The position numbers and the translations under genes were made by a program. The notes beneath the pieces are model-generated. The model was given only the letters and a program-made list of their open reading frames with translations. It was not told where the DNA came from and made no database searches. Below are positions 63,936-64,000 of a stretch of 64,000 nt of DNA, one piece after another (position 1 is the first letter of the stretch; every line of letters begins with the position of its first letter). The DNA lies in assembly GCF_020184175.1 (NCBI RefSeq), contig NC_065531.1:56193213-56257212 (forward strand), in the 5' to 3' direction. This DNA comes from Aphis gossypii. Its lineage: Eukaryota; Arthropoda; Insecta; Hemiptera; Aphididae.

Positions 63936-64000
63936 CTAAAAATGTATATCGGTTATTGTATAGTATATAATATTATTTTAATGGGTATCTTTATAGGTAT

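Noticed and set aside
1..64000. CRISPR arrays, bacterial operons, rRNA genes, viral insertions
   Set aside because: No regularly spaced repeats, no Shine-Dalgarno-led gene strings, no rRNA-like sequence and no recognisable viral protein were found on either strand.

Overview
The window looks like nuclear DNA of an insect, most likely an aphid. It is strongly AT-rich, genes are split by GT-AG introns, short motifs such as taggtac/gtacctac recur throughout, and short inverted-repeat DNA transposons are common. No bacterial-style operons, rRNA, tRNA or CRISPR arrays were seen. Almost all long single-frame ORFs are chance or antisense. The real genes had to be assembled exon by exon from splice sites, reading phase and recognisable protein families.
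Layout: (1) 2873-9487 (+) UBL3, a prenylated membrane-anchored ubiquitin-fold protein, with a possible CAAX-less isoform made by reading on past the third exon. (2) 9.6-16.2 kb is a transposon-rich gap with a truncated hAT element, two long inverted-repeat elements and one hAT-like MITE inserted in another. (3) 16252-30629 (-) is a seven-exon secreted transcobalamin/intrinsic-factor-like protein whose 10.3 kb first intron contains, on the opposite strand, (4) a complete three-exon gene for a small four-helix membrane protein (21937-29961, +). (5) 31.1-42 kb is a gene-poor stretch with one odd GC-rich patch. (6) 43000-51935 (+) is a second small four-helix membrane protein with the same exon plan as (4). 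(7) 56200-60848 (+) is a complete 12-exon SMARCAL1/Marcal1 replication-fork annealing helicase. (8) 61274-63935 (-) holds the last four exons of an axonemal dynein heavy chain that runs out of the window on the right.
The genes do not form a pathway. They cover membrane trafficking (UBL3), a secreted corrinoid-binding-type protein, two membrane proteins of unknown role, DNA repair and ciliary or sperm motility. UBL3 and the transcobalamin-like gene converge, as do Marcal1 and the dynein gene, the latter pair with only 425 bp between stop codons. All exon models rest on hand reading and need RNA support; family calls for UBL3, SMARCAL1, dynein and the transcobalamin-like protein are strong.
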